From the NCBI RefSeq assembly GCF_002775205.1, contig NC_036443.1, positions 14,643,373-14,707,372 on the forward strand: DNA of 64,000 bases, in the 5' to 3' direction. The position numbers and the translations under genes are program-made. Positions 1-11,372 of this stretch are shown here, in pieces. Origin of the DNA: Xiphophorus maculatus. Taxonomy: Eukaryota > Chordata > Actinopteri > Cyprinodontiformes > Poeciliidae. The first letter of the stretch is position 1. Each line of letters begins with the position of its first letter. Under the pieces are notes generated by a model that was not told where the DNA came from, did not search any database, and was given only the letters and a program-made list of their open reading frames with translations.

Positions 1-1540
1 CTGAGTTTTTAACAAATGGCTGAAGGAAAATAAGAACAACCAAACCAGTTTCCCATAAAAGGGGGTCTTTGTGTTGCTCTTCTTCTGGTTCGTCGTCCCT
101 CATGAGCCAGCCTGTTCTCCCATTTGTCGTTTTCCTGCAGAGATATTCATACAGGATCAGATCAGTGGAGATGAGAAACGGACGACACGGAGAACAAAAG
201 AAGTCTTTGTGAGGGACCTCTATCACGGAGAAGGGGAGGTGGTTGTAGGGGACGGAGGTTGTGGGCTTCGACTGTGGTGACAAGTGGAAAACCATTGATG
301 TTGAACATGAATAAAATGAACGGCTGACTCACCCTTATGTCAAAGACCCACCAGTCTCTTCTCTCTCCTTCTCTGAGTCATATTTCCATTTTCACAAAAC
401 CCCTCTCACATGGAGTGGCCTTTTTCTTTCACAACAGGGAGAGATTGAGCTCGTGCTACTCGTGGGGATTGCTTCCATTGATCCCAGCTTTTCAACACTC
501 TGCACCGGTCTGCTTTCCTCTGCTCTGTAGGATCTCTTCAGATAACTGCAGAGAGATGAATGTGTAGCAGCTCTCAGGAACAGGGATGCAGCACTGCTGC
601 TGTTCACTAAAAGTTTCTCCAGAACCTTACAGGGGAACGGTTTAATCGCTCTTAATACAGTTGTCACCTGTTATGATATAAGAAGAGACATCTGCCAGGT
701 TCTGTGAGGCTTCCTCTTTGAAAACAGCTGTGTTGGTTTTAGCATTATTCATTTGCACAACACATCCGGATAAATTATATAAATTACACGCATTTTCCAA
801 CGCATTAAGTTGGTTCCATCTATCATTGATTGAGTATTGATGGATACAGCTTGTTCCATGCCTGCAGATTGTGCAAACCCACCTCCAGATGTTTATTCAT
901 GGAGATTGCTTTGGTTAGAGCTCTGAAGGCTTCACAGCTTCATGTTTTCACCACTCCCTTGTCTGTGTTTCTGTTTCCAGCTTGTAAATTTAAATAAGGT
1001 GTTGGCTCTTACTTTAACATTCTCTATAGTTTCTGAAACAGACAAACAACAAGAGTTAGGAGTGCTTCCCTACAGGTCTTTAGTTATTTCAGACAGTTGG
1101 CTTTAAATTATTAAGATTATTCATGTGCGTCCTGGGAGAAAGAATCAGCTCACATTATAATAAAACTTGTTTATTTATGTGTATTTCTTTTTCTTTTTTG
1201 CTCCATCTCTTGAAACCATAATTGTTTCTATTCCCTTGATAACATTTCTTGCAAACTTGAGTGTGAGCTGAGTGAAAACTGAACAACATTTTTGGAAAGT
1301 TTGCAAGGAATTTTTATTGCTTAAATCCCTTCAGAGTCGTAGCGTTAGCACAGAATGGTTTGTTTTTTCAGTGCCCTTCAACTGCTCTACGTTTTTGTCG
1401 AATTACAACCACCATCTTCAGTGTATTTTATTTCTTGTTTTATTTAAGATTAGATCATTCAGAGGTGAAAATAACATAGTCCATAACTCCAAAATAATTT
1501 TTAACTAAAGTTTGTAAAGTGTGACATGAGCTTACATTCA

Positions 1541-1587
1541 GTCCCCGTCAATGAATACGGGGACGCAAAATTTTACAATTTTGCGTC
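1541..1587. repeat. nested inverted repeats
   Basis: An outer 7-bp pair (GTCCCCG at 1541-1547, CGGGGAC at 1558-1564) overlaps a perfect 11-bp pair (1562-1572 and 1577-1587, arm GACGCAAAATT) with a 4-nt loop. No repeat family recognised. Could be a remnant of a palindromic MITE or a cruciform-prone sequence. Confidence 0.7.
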
Positions 1588-4500
1588 GTAAAATTTTGTC
1601 GACCAAATTTCACGATGCAATTGCAGGTGCAAAGTCTTTTAAGGTATGTTTTGACCAGCGTTGTAGATCTAGAGACTTAACGTTTTGCTAATCTCTTGTG
1701 ACAAACCAGATCAAACTCTGTCAGATTGTATGTAAAACATCTGTAAACAAATCTGTTGAAAATCCGTTTTCAAACTGTTAACCAAAAATGTTTGGTTAGA
1801 TTTGGGTCTGGCCTTTCTTTAACGATTAGAACGCATGTGGGGAGATGAATGTGGCTCGCTGTAGTCCTGGCCTTTTGTCCCCAACTTTTAGTGTCTGTTG
1901 AGGCAGCCTGACTGACATGAAGGTGATTAGAATAGGCACTTGGAATATGACACTGTGGAAAGATCACAGTGACTATTAACCTAACTACAGAGAGATTAGG
2001 ATTTAACCTTCTCTATACAGTTACTCCAATTCTGTCTAGACATCTCCACACTCTCTATGCTAATGAATTGATGCACAGTTAGCAGGTGGGGGAAGAATAT
2101 TTCTGCCTTGATGCCTAAATTGTTATGACCAGCAATACAGAACATTTTTTAACTGAGCATCAATCTATAAACTCTCTGCTGCAAATCTGGAAACCACTAG
2201 AGTGCAAATAATGACCAATAACAAATAATGAACAGTAACATTAGTTGGCTGTCACATTCAGAATAACCAACATTTCCATTTACAGTAGCAGTTTTTTTTT
2301 TTTTTGTAGACCAGCCAGATAGGATCCAATCATACCAAAATAACTCAAACAGAAAGAATAACCTTTTTATACATAAATGCCAAAACCATTCAACCATAAG
2401 AAGTGACCAAATTCCTTTTATTATTTTGCAAATTTTTCCTAATAGATCATTTTTTCTAATTAACACATCTTGAAATTTTAACTTTATTCCAGTCATCCTA
2501 AGTAGGATTAAAGGTTGTGCTGAGGTCTCAGACCCTATTAGAAACCATCTGTTTGAAGTCTGTGTGTTTGGATGTTTTTGTTTCTATTGAATACGTTTTT
2601 AAGTAACATTCACATGCCTATGCATAATGCTCAGACTTCTTATCTGACTTGTAATAATTTACAAATAATAGACATTCATATACATATTTACAAGAAATGT
2701 AAGTTGTTCATGATTGGTAGGATACATTTAGATATTCAAATACTAAATAAGAGAAGCCTTTGACAGAGCCTGATCTAAAGGCTTTTGTTTTAGTTCCTGC
2801 ATGCTGATCCAGCATTAAAGGAATAACCTGTTCTTTTGGCACTTTGTTATGGGCTCAACGGAAATGTGTCTTAATGGAAACATACAGATTCTTCAGCTTA
2901 ACACCGCTAAGAAATATACCAATCCATGACATATCATGAGTATTACTCAGTCCTACATTATTCGTTTAGTTCAGAAGACAACGACTGAGCAGATGCTTAA
3001 GTTACCGAACCTTGTAGGCAGTGATTTATGGGGAGTGAAGGTGAGAAGCATGTGTAAAACTCACAGGTTTCTTTTAGAAAATGACCTGTGCTCTCTGACT
3101 GCAATGTTATACTGAAAATGAAATCGCTGATTGCCTGTTCTCTATCTCAGTACAGTTGATTCTCATGATCTGGGTTTTTGTTGTTTTTAGCGATGTTAAA
3201 ATGTCTGTTTGGCTTCTTGACTGGAACATTTTAGAGGCAGAGGCTTTGAAAATAATTATTCAGAGACCAAAATTGAAAAAAAAACCCAGCGTTTCTCATA
3301 TTGAAGTCACTTTTCCGTAGAGGGAATTCTAATAAATAGTATGTGTACTGAATTGGCCTTTTCATTTCATGCCACATTTAAAGATACAACTCAGAAATTG
3401 CACTTGTAAATGATCAGTTTTTATGTAATTTATATAGTAAATAAAAACAATAGAATAGAAAGTTTAATGCAGAAATATGGGCGAGCGATCTGCAGTTTCT
3501 CTGCAGTGTTGATTTTTCTGCCTCTTCTTTTCCTCTTGATGATCCTCCTCAGATTCTCCTCAGATGGGGTTTGGGTCATGTGAGTGTGTCAGTGGTTGTG
3601 GTACCGTGGTCATTAAAGCACCGTTTGGCATTGTGGGTAGTTGCCAGTTCCTGTTGGAAAATGACATCAGCACATCCATAAAGCTTGTCAAAAGAGCGAA
3701 ACATGAAGTTCTCTAAAATGTCAATAGTGATCAGGGCCTACATTCATTTTTTTTATTTCTTCCATCTGTCACAGACATCTCCAGTGAAGTGATTACTGTC
3801 AGAGTTTAGCTCTCATGTTCCTGCAACTGCAGATGTTGAGTTTTCTCAGTTGAGTTTTCTTCTGTTTCATAAAACTCACTGGCCCTGCAGCTTACGCTAA
3901 GCATTGAGTTATTTGATTTTTTTTTTTTTTTTGAGAAGACATCAGTGTTTCTGACCGGATTATTTTGTTTGTGTGGAGGGGAGAGCTGAGCCTTGTCTAA
4001 CCAGGTAACAGCGGATAAGGGAGATATCGCGGATAAAACACCAAAGAAAGCATATCCTTCCTTTCTCGCTGATGATAGCTGTGAATTTCCCCATTTTATT
4101 GTGGATTCCATTTTGTTTATTAAATTCTGTGATTCTGTCCACATTTTGCACGTAGCAGAAATTGCAGTGTCCTATAATTATAACAGCGTGATGATAAAAA
4201 CAGTAAAAACAGGGAATGTCTGTGAAATGGCAAATAATTTTTGCTAGCATAGTACCTACAAAAAAATTGTACAAAGAGAAAGTTGCGGAGGTTGGTGTGG
4301 TTTATGTGACTGAAATGGTGAGAATGTTTCCCACAATTCTTTTGGTTCAAACAACACTGTGGCTCAAATAATAAACCTACCCAACCTCGGGGTGGAGACT
4401 CTTTCATTACTGTATTACAACTACAAACAGAGAGACCAACACGGGTAATTTCCGTTGCTGCTAGTGGGAAAAATTAGGATTACCATTAAGCCGTACATTT

Positions 4501-6194
4501 CTTTTAAATCCAAAGGGAAATAGCAACCCTGCTTATAATCACGGACCAGGAAGTGCAGGCTTCTAATAACAGTTCATTGTTTACCAGTAATTTGACTCTG
4601 CAAAAGTAAATACAAGGATCAAGGCTGAACTGTCATAATAATCAGCAATATACATTAAAAATCCTTATGCTGTTAAATTGTGGCATGCATGATTATGGAT
4701 AATTCATCTCTTGCTGAGTGCACTGTCCGTTCCAGTTATGGTGGCATGGAAGTTGAATGCCTCCTTTGTCAAAGGTCACCATCACATTAGCCGACTGTCT
4801 TTTGTTATTCCCACTACCCCAGCTGTAATTACACACGGGAAACACTGACACTTTATGACAGACTGGCATGAGATTGTGCTTTCTGAGGCGAGGCTGTAGC
4901 AGCACGTTCACTAGCTGTGCACAAATAGACACCCGACTTCCTCCCCCTGATATGTACACATGTCTGGCCAGCTCCTGTTTTTTATTGTCAGGGATATCAT
5001 TGTCCCCATTAAACTTGATGTCTCCTCAGCAGCTACCTGTAAAACAGGAAGAAAAAAAATATGTATATTTTTATGCTTTGTCCAGTTTGTGCAGATTTCT
5101 CCCTCGGACTCACAATAGTGTTTTTTAATGAATGATCTTTAGCACAAGGCCTTGGTCCCATGATTTTATTTTCACACACTCAGAGTAAATCCAAAGGAAG
5201 TTGGAATTTATAATCCCCCCCACTAAAATGTGAAAAGCTGATTAGATGGATTGTTTAGTGTAACAATTATAGATCCCAAAAATGTCTCTCCTTTCACTGC
5301 CAATTGCAATGTCCTACTCTCTGTTGTCCTACCGTTCAGTCCGTGTGAACCACATTTCCAGCGGCATTTGTTTGGGAACACCACAGCACAGCAGAGTGCA
5401 AAGTAGGGAGAGCAGAACATCATAAATCAAAAGTCATATACATGCAATGCTGCTCATGCTTTGCTCTTTCAAGCATGGGTTGAAACTCTACACTTGGGCT
5501 CATATTCTCATGAAACACCGGTTTCATAAACATGTTAAATGACTCCCATCCACTGTGGTCCTGAATTTGTGCTAAAAGCCAGATGTGTCACATTCATGAA
5601 TTCAGTATCAGCCCATCCTTGACTAAGCAGCTTGTGGACTGAAAATATATTTTTTTCTTCTGTTTAAACTATAACCTGTTTTCCTTGTATTGATCTGTGT
5701 ACTTTGTAGTAAAAGCCAATATCGTGCACAGTTCAGGAGAATGAACTGCTAAAGTTTTGCTGTTGCTGTGAACAGATGCACAAAGAGTCACAATGAACAT
5801 AATTTATTTTTATTTGACTACTACAAATGAAGGTAATACAGATTAAAGCAAAGTTTTTGGTCATCACACCCCAACACACACAGTAACTTGAGAGACAACC
5901 CATTCTGAATCAAGATGTGATGATCTATGAACGTCAGTTTTCAAGTCTGGACATGGATTTAATTGGATTAACGTCTGGACATTGACTGAGGCATTTTAAC
6001 ACATAGACATGTTTTGAATATGAATATTCAGCTCCAGCAACATTTCTAACACATGTGAAAAGTTGTATTTAAAAGTTGACAGTGAGTCTTGGGGACTGGA
6101 GTTTGAGACATTTGATCCTCAAATTTTTTACAATGTCCAAAATGTTTTCTTCTTAGTCAGCTCTGCATGCTTCTGTCTACACTGCTGAAAAAAA

Positions 6195-6420
6195 GGTATC
6201 TTCACAACATAATGCTGCCAGAGTCATGCTTCAGTGTCATGTTGTGGTCATTGTGTGACTTCTGAAGGCAATTCCGAATTGAACTTGGACTTCATATAGA
6301 GGAATCAAAGCAAGGTTTTGCAAATAAAATTGAAACATTTACTTTCCATTTAACTCTTATGCACCATTTGTGTTGGTCCTTGATGTAAAATTTAGTGTGT
6401 AACCCGAGAAAAGGTTAAAA
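6195..6420 (-). mobile_element. internally deleted Tc1/mariner-like relic
   Basis: Read on the minus strand this matches parts of fish Tc1-like elements. The segment near 6208-6245 resembles the antisense of the transposase region (ATGCTGCCA...GTCATGCTTCA). The segment near 6320-6400 resembles the terminal inverted repeat region (TTGTGTTGGTC and neighbouring AT-rich sequence also seen in other copies here). No open reading frame survives. Identification rests on recalled family consensus plus similarity between copies in this window. Confidence 0.5.
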
Positions 6421-6605
6421 ACATTCAAGTTTTGTTGCTTCTGCAGGTCACTTTGCTTTCCGGTTTTACAGCATTGTCTAAATATTCATGCTAAGTTGCT
6501 CTGTCTTTAGGTGCATAGGTGGCCTCATGTTGTGCTTAAAAGGAGATCTTATAACAGTCGATCTTTGAATTCCTGGATGTTTAGCTCAGACTCAAAACAG
6601 TTAGT

Positions 6606-6653
6606 TGATTTGGACTGTGTTAAGGTCTGGACTCCTCAACACAGTCCAAATCA
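6606..6653. repeat. perfect 16-bp inverted repeat (hairpin)
   Basis: Arms 6606-6621 and 6638-6653 are exact reverse complements (core GATTTGGACTGTGTT), separated by a 16-nt loop. It lies inside the presumed adcy6 intron. No recognised transposon ends flank it. Confidence 0.8.
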
Positions 6654-6979
6654 GCAAAAGAGGGCCAAACTTACGGTGACTGATCGCCTGGCGTTCCTCT
6701 GACTGTGGTGTTGTAGTTGCAGCTGTGCCTACGAGGGTCTCAGCGGACAGGAAGTGGAGGGTTGGTGAAAACACAGCTGGGAGGAGGGTGTCATGTCCAG
6801 CTCTGCCCTCTGCCTGCCCGCCCTCCCCTCCTGTCCGTCCAGACAAACAGTGAGGGAGCCAGAGCCCTGTGAAGCCAGGACGTTATGACACACAGCGAGT
6901 GCTGTGCTCTGAATCTGCTTCATCTAATGAGTGATAATTGGAAAAGGAACAGAAGAAGGCATTTCTTCTAGTCTTCTTG

Positions 6980-7210
6980 TACAGGGGTCAGCAGCCTATA
7001 CAGCCTAAAAGAGTCATCTTTTTTTGCTTTTGTTTCTACTAAGTTAATCAAAGCCACAAAAGTCACATTACTCTTCAGAACATGTTTTTGTGAGAATGAT
7101 GGCTTAATTTCAGTGTTTAGGTTTTAGAACAAAGAAAACTAAGAAACCAGGAAGAAATACTGCATGAAAACTGATCTATGAATGAACTTGAATGGTTAAT
7201 ATGTGTTTTT
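6980..7210 (+). mobile_element. possible hAT-type non-autonomous relic
   Basis: Begins ACAGGGGTCAGCAGCCT, which fits the CAGGGGTC...CAACCT-type terminus common to fish hAT elements, followed by AGAGTCAT and GCCACAAAAG stretches seen in such repeats. No clear matching right terminus was located, so the right edge is approximate and the call is tentative. Confidence 0.38.
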
Positions 7211-8769
7211 TCTTTTTACCTTTTATAAGTAATAGTAGTTTGACCACCTTATTTCACAGACTATAACATGTGTTTGCTTTTGTCCTCTTTTAAACTAAGC
7301 AGATTTTGGTTAGGTGATTCAGTTGGCTGCACATATTTTGCTTTGTCATTTGCCAACTGGAGTTTTAAAACACTGCTCCCTTAGTAGGACTGAGTTCAGT
7401 TTGCCAAACTGAAATATATCCAAACTACCAAATGTGTTTTATTTCTGAGAGAGGGAAAAGGATAAAAGCCTTCTTTCTGTCAGCTGGGAAACATTTCACT
7501 GCAGCAGGTGCTGGTAAGGGCTGCGTTACCCTACGCTCCATACAGCTGGGGGACACTCCAGTCACTCCATCACCTTCTCTGGGACACTAAACCACAGGAT
7601 GGAAATGCCCGTAAATATTTGTAGCTGAAACTGTAATTTATTTAAAACCTTTGAGACCACAAACTGGTTCAGAAAACTAAAACTGAAAGCATTTCTTGGG
7701 AACAGCTGTTATTTAGCATTTCCCTTCGAATACTGAGACAAAGGTAACAAGAAGTTAAGAAAACCACAGTGGGCTTTTTTTAGTTCAAGTGTTTGGTTTA
7801 TTCAATAGTATCAGTACACTGTAAGCATGCGAAGCTGTAGTCAAATTGCTTGTTTGTTAACACAAGCTTGGCATTAAAGCTGATTCTCATTATTTTATGC
7901 TGTAAAATTAAAACGGAATGGATGTTGCTGAAAGCAGAAACAAAGTATCAAACCTCAAATTTCCCTTCAAAACCTCAGGTTCCACATGTTGTTCAGACAA
8001 AAAATAAAATAAAATAACGGGAAACAAAAAGAATGCAAAATGATTAATGTCCCTGCAGCTAGGCCTTGAGCTCAGAACCTGTTGGTTAGTTTTCTGCAGT
8101 GAGAAGCCAGAGACTAACAAAATTCACGAGACAAAGTAATGCAGTCTTCCTGCTTCACTTTTTAGGGAAACAGCCTTGCTCCAGGTTTCAAATAACAATA
8201 CAACAACAAAAACACAGTTCTTTTTGTGTTACATTTGTTTGTTAAGTTGTCTGTTAGTAGCCAAGAAACCCTCTGTGGCTTCGTGGACTCTTGATTACCT
8301 TTTTCTCAGCATTCAGAGGGTAAATAAAGATAAAGTTCCCAGAAGAAGCTGTAAAATCAGAGCCGCCCAAATGCATTCTGTCTGAAAAAGGAAGAAGGTA
8401 AACGGAGAAAAGCAGAATAGAGAGGGATATTATGATTTTTATTTAAAGTAAACACTACAGAGTAAATAAAACTTTATTGGACTATCTGGGCCTTATCTAA
8501 GATTGTGCCCTTAACTCTTCTACCTTAATGTGCTGCGGTCAAATGTTTGTAGGAGAAAGCTGTAAAACCAGGAGCCATTCAATCCACAAGAAGGAACAGG
8601 CAGAAATAAGTGAGAGAAAAATAATATTGTATTTGTAAAATTGACTTTTTTGAGCATTATGTCATTTTATTATATTATTCCCTCATCAAAAACATTCCTG
8701 GAGTGTTGCTTTGGTTCTTCTGCATGTTTGAGCAATCCTTGAATCTCCCCTGGTAGCCATTCTGGGTGT

Positions 8770-8784
8770 AGAAATGTTTGCTGT
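8770..8784. repeat. target-site duplication, left copy
   Basis: AGAAATGTTTGCTGT, exactly repeated at 8982-8996 on the other side of the SINE. Confidence 0.9.
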
Positions 8785-8981
8785 AGGGGCGGCGTGCTGT
8801 GGTGGCATAGGGGGTAGCGCGACCCACGTTTGGAGGCCTTGAGTCCTCGAAGGTGCTGTCGCAGGTTTGATTCGGTTTTGACCCGGTGACTTTTGCCGCA
8901 TGTCTTCTCCCCTTTCCCGTCAGCCTACTTTCATATAAGGGACACTAGAGCCCACAAAAAGACCCCCTGGAGAGGAGAAAA
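8785..8981 (+). mobile_element. tRNA-derived SINE
   Basis: A 197-bp element with an RNA polymerase III internal promoter: an A-box-like TGGCATAGGGGG at about 8804-8815 and a B-box-like GGTTTGATTC at about 8872-8881, the spacing expected of a tRNA head. The body (GCCGCATGTCTTC, TATAAGGGACACTAGAG) is non-tRNA and it ends in an A-rich tail (GAGAAAAA). It is bounded by a perfect 15-bp target-site duplication (8770-8784 and 8982-8996), the signature of LINE-driven retroposition. The intact duplication and readable pol III boxes suggest a fairly recent insertion. It resembles a SINE family I associate with cyprinodontiform fish. Confidence 0.88.
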
Positions 8982-8996
8982 AGAAATGTTTGCTGT
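8982..8996. repeat. target-site duplication, right copy
   Basis: Exact copy of 8770-8784, directly after the SINE A-rich tail. Confidence 0.9.
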
Positions 8997-10084
8997 CACC
9001 TTTTCCACAAAGCTCCTCCCTGCAGCTGCAGTCTCCAGCCAAGCCTCCACCTAACAGACCCCCCCCGCGCCTCCCGCCACTCAGCTCCTACCGACTAGCG
9101 GCAGCAGCAATTAGCAAACACCTGGCAGAACTGCTTATCTTACAGCTACTACTTCTTAGTCCAACGGTCCCAAGAAACAGCATAACAGAAAAGCATTGTT
9201 GTGATGACATGTTGTGTTGGGAAGAGCAGGAGCTCCTTAAAGAGACAGAGGCCAATTTCAAGGCGGATTTCTTTTAAGGTGTGTTTGATAAGTACACCAA
9301 TTTTATGACAACTTAAGGCAACATAGATACTTGATTGTGCAATAAAATGGAACTGTTCCTAGAAAATACATAATACTGCTATTTTCTTCTGTTTGGTTGC
9401 TTTTTCCAGACAACCTGAGGTATCGCTCACATTTTGCTTTCACCAATTGCCATTTCTCATCCTAGTATTATTTCAGGGTTTATTTTTGAGACAGATGTTC
9501 AGCCTGTCTTCAGCCCAGATTAGCTTCGTGGAATTTGCCTCAGTTTTTTGCAGAGATCACTTTGACGTCTCACAGGTCGCCTGAGACTAATTTTGGTTTG
9601 GCCCGAGTCCTGACGAAAACAAAACTCCGATTCCATTCGGCGGGGACCCAAGATGGCAAAGACAGCCACCCACACCCCAGTGCGGCGTTCATCTTTATAA
9701 GGAAAAGCATTTTTCTCTGTCACTAATTATATATCATTGTAAGCCGCAGAGTGATAGCAGCTAGTGCCACAAAGTCTCTCACCATTGCCTATTTTTACCA
9801 CGCTATCTTTTTAGGCATTCATCCACACTGTGTGACTCTCATCTGTTATAAATTCAAAAAGTTGCAGATGCCTATCAAAGGTCATTTGCTGGAGAGTCGC
9901 CTTCATGTCAGCAGCAGTCAGTGTCCCCAGAGTCCATGTGTTGACTTGTGGGACGTAGCACTCTGGCCTTTCAGAGTTTAAGCTCCAGCTTAGAGTACAG
10001 AGTACAGAGAATATATTGACTTTTTTAAGCTTAGAAAGACTCCTGCATTGCTTATGGGGATGAGACATTTTAGAAAATATATTA

Positions 10085-10640
10085 CGCTTTTTATACACAA
10101 AAGTATTCATACTCTGCAAACCTTTTCACGTTTCACCAAGTTATCTCAAGAGGTTTTGGGGGAGATTTTATGTGACGTAGATCAAAACAAAGTAGTTGGG
10201 AACTGCCCGGACTGCAATGTTATGGTCTAGATCAAAACATGTTTTAGGTTTGATTTGGCCTAGTTAAAGTCCAGATCAAAAACCAATTGTAAAGCCAGAA
10301 AATTAATATTTGCTGATGCTCTTCATCCAGTGACTGTGCTTGAGCTATTTTGAAAATAAGAATGGTTGGAGAAAAAACTATTCCCTCCAAATGTGGACAG
10401 CTTGGAGAAACAAAGGACATGTCAGAGAGTTGCAGGGGTTATTACAGCAAAAGGTGGATTTACAGAGGGCTGAATCACTGAATACAAATGTATGCCACAC
10501 TTTTCAGATTTGTAGACTTCTAAAAAATATATTTATTCCTGTCTTTCCACCTAACAATCTTGCTCTACTTTGTGAAGTGCATCACATAAAATCTCAAATA
10601 AACACCTTGAAGTTTGTTGATGCTGTGTGATGTTTCCCAA
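10085..10640 (+). mobile_element. internally deleted Tc1/mariner-like element with both ends
   Basis: The left end (about 10085-10205) has GTATTCATAC, ATTTTATGTGA and CAAAACAAAGTAGT. The right end (about 10490-10630) has the reverse-complement counterparts (CACACTTTTCAGATTT, TACTTTGTGAAG, CACATAAAATCTCAA). Between them lies sequence resembling the last part of a Tc1-like transposase gene (GTCTAGATCAAAAC, AAAGTCCAGAT, TGAGCTATTTTG). Most of the transposase is missing and no long ORF remains, so it is a non-autonomous relic. Confidence 0.65.
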
Positions 10641-11177
10641 GCACTGTGTGACGTCAGTTCTTAGTTTTCATTTCCACTTATTCTGTTTAACTCAGTTCTG
10701 AAGTTGAAATGAGTCACTGAGATACCACAGTCACCTTCACTCAACCTGCATGAGAACAAACCAACACAAAAGGCCTCTCATGAAATGTAATATAGATCAG
10801 CACATCAGCTTTGGCATTTCTTTTTGCCCCTGAATGAATGAGTAACTCAGTGTGCAGGCTTGTACGTTCCAGCTTTACTACTGTTCGAGGGTTTTGTCCA
10901 GTGGGATGTTAATAAAGACAGAGTGGATTTTCTGTCTGTTTGCCAAGGTGAGGTCTTTTCCATCCTCTTCCTCCATTTGTTCTTTAACATTCTACCCTTC
11001 TGCAAGACTGTATAAAGACCTTACTGTGAGCCACACCTTATAAGCTAATGTTTGGATTCCCTTCAGCACCACCGCCAAGAGATCTCTGCAAATGTAAATG
11101 CTGAGCAAGGGTAACCTACGGAGAGCCAAAAATCTACACAATAAATGCTCAGGAATCATCAACTATGAGGTGCTACT

Positions 11178-11372
11178 TTATTGAGATTGCGAGAGTTGGA
11201 TCACTTTGAGAGAGAAAAGCAGCTTCTGTGTCTTCTGCACCACATCTCTGTTGAGGAAGCGGAGTGTCAGCTCCGTGTCTGGGGTGGATTTGCGAGGCCG
11301 GATGCTTGAACAGACAAAACAAGCTTCAGAATCAAAGAGCTGCCAGTCCTGAAGAGCTTTCACGCACTTCAT
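11178..11372 (-). other. antisense coding-like ORF of unknown origin
   Basis: A 64-codon open frame on the minus strand with codon choice unlike the AT-rich surroundings (many CTC, CTG and GTG codons) and a plausible protein (MKCVKALQDWQLFDSEACF, then CSSIRPRKSTPDTEL). Its TAA stop lies inside an AATAAA hexamer (TCTCAATAAAG), as in a compact last exon. The frame stays open a little upstream of the ATG. I do not recognise the family. It could be the 3' exon of a nested antisense gene, a processed pseudogene fragment or a chance ORF. Confidence 0.3.

Larger units (their letters stand above)
8620..9370 (+). repeat. older dispersed repeat (host of the SINE insertion)
   Basis: A segment starting near 8620 (AAAATTGACTTTTTTGAGC) and running through TCCTGGAGTGTTGCTTTG and TCCTTGAATC matches a second copy at about 36220-36400. 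After removal of the SINE it continues past 8982 with CTCCTCC-rich sequence. Both copies share the same order of blocks, so this is a family, not a single-copy sequence. It has no coding potential. The right boundary near 9260-9370 is approximate. Confidence 0.6.

Noticed and set aside
4690..5130. Possible conserved exon or element with AGCTGTAATTA
   Set aside because: Both-strand ORFs exist but none has a family or splice context. Non-coding conservation cannot be judged from one sequence.
8785..8981. Functional tRNA gene
   Set aside because: A and B boxes are present, but the sequence cannot fold as a full tRNA and is embedded in a SINE with a target-site duplication.
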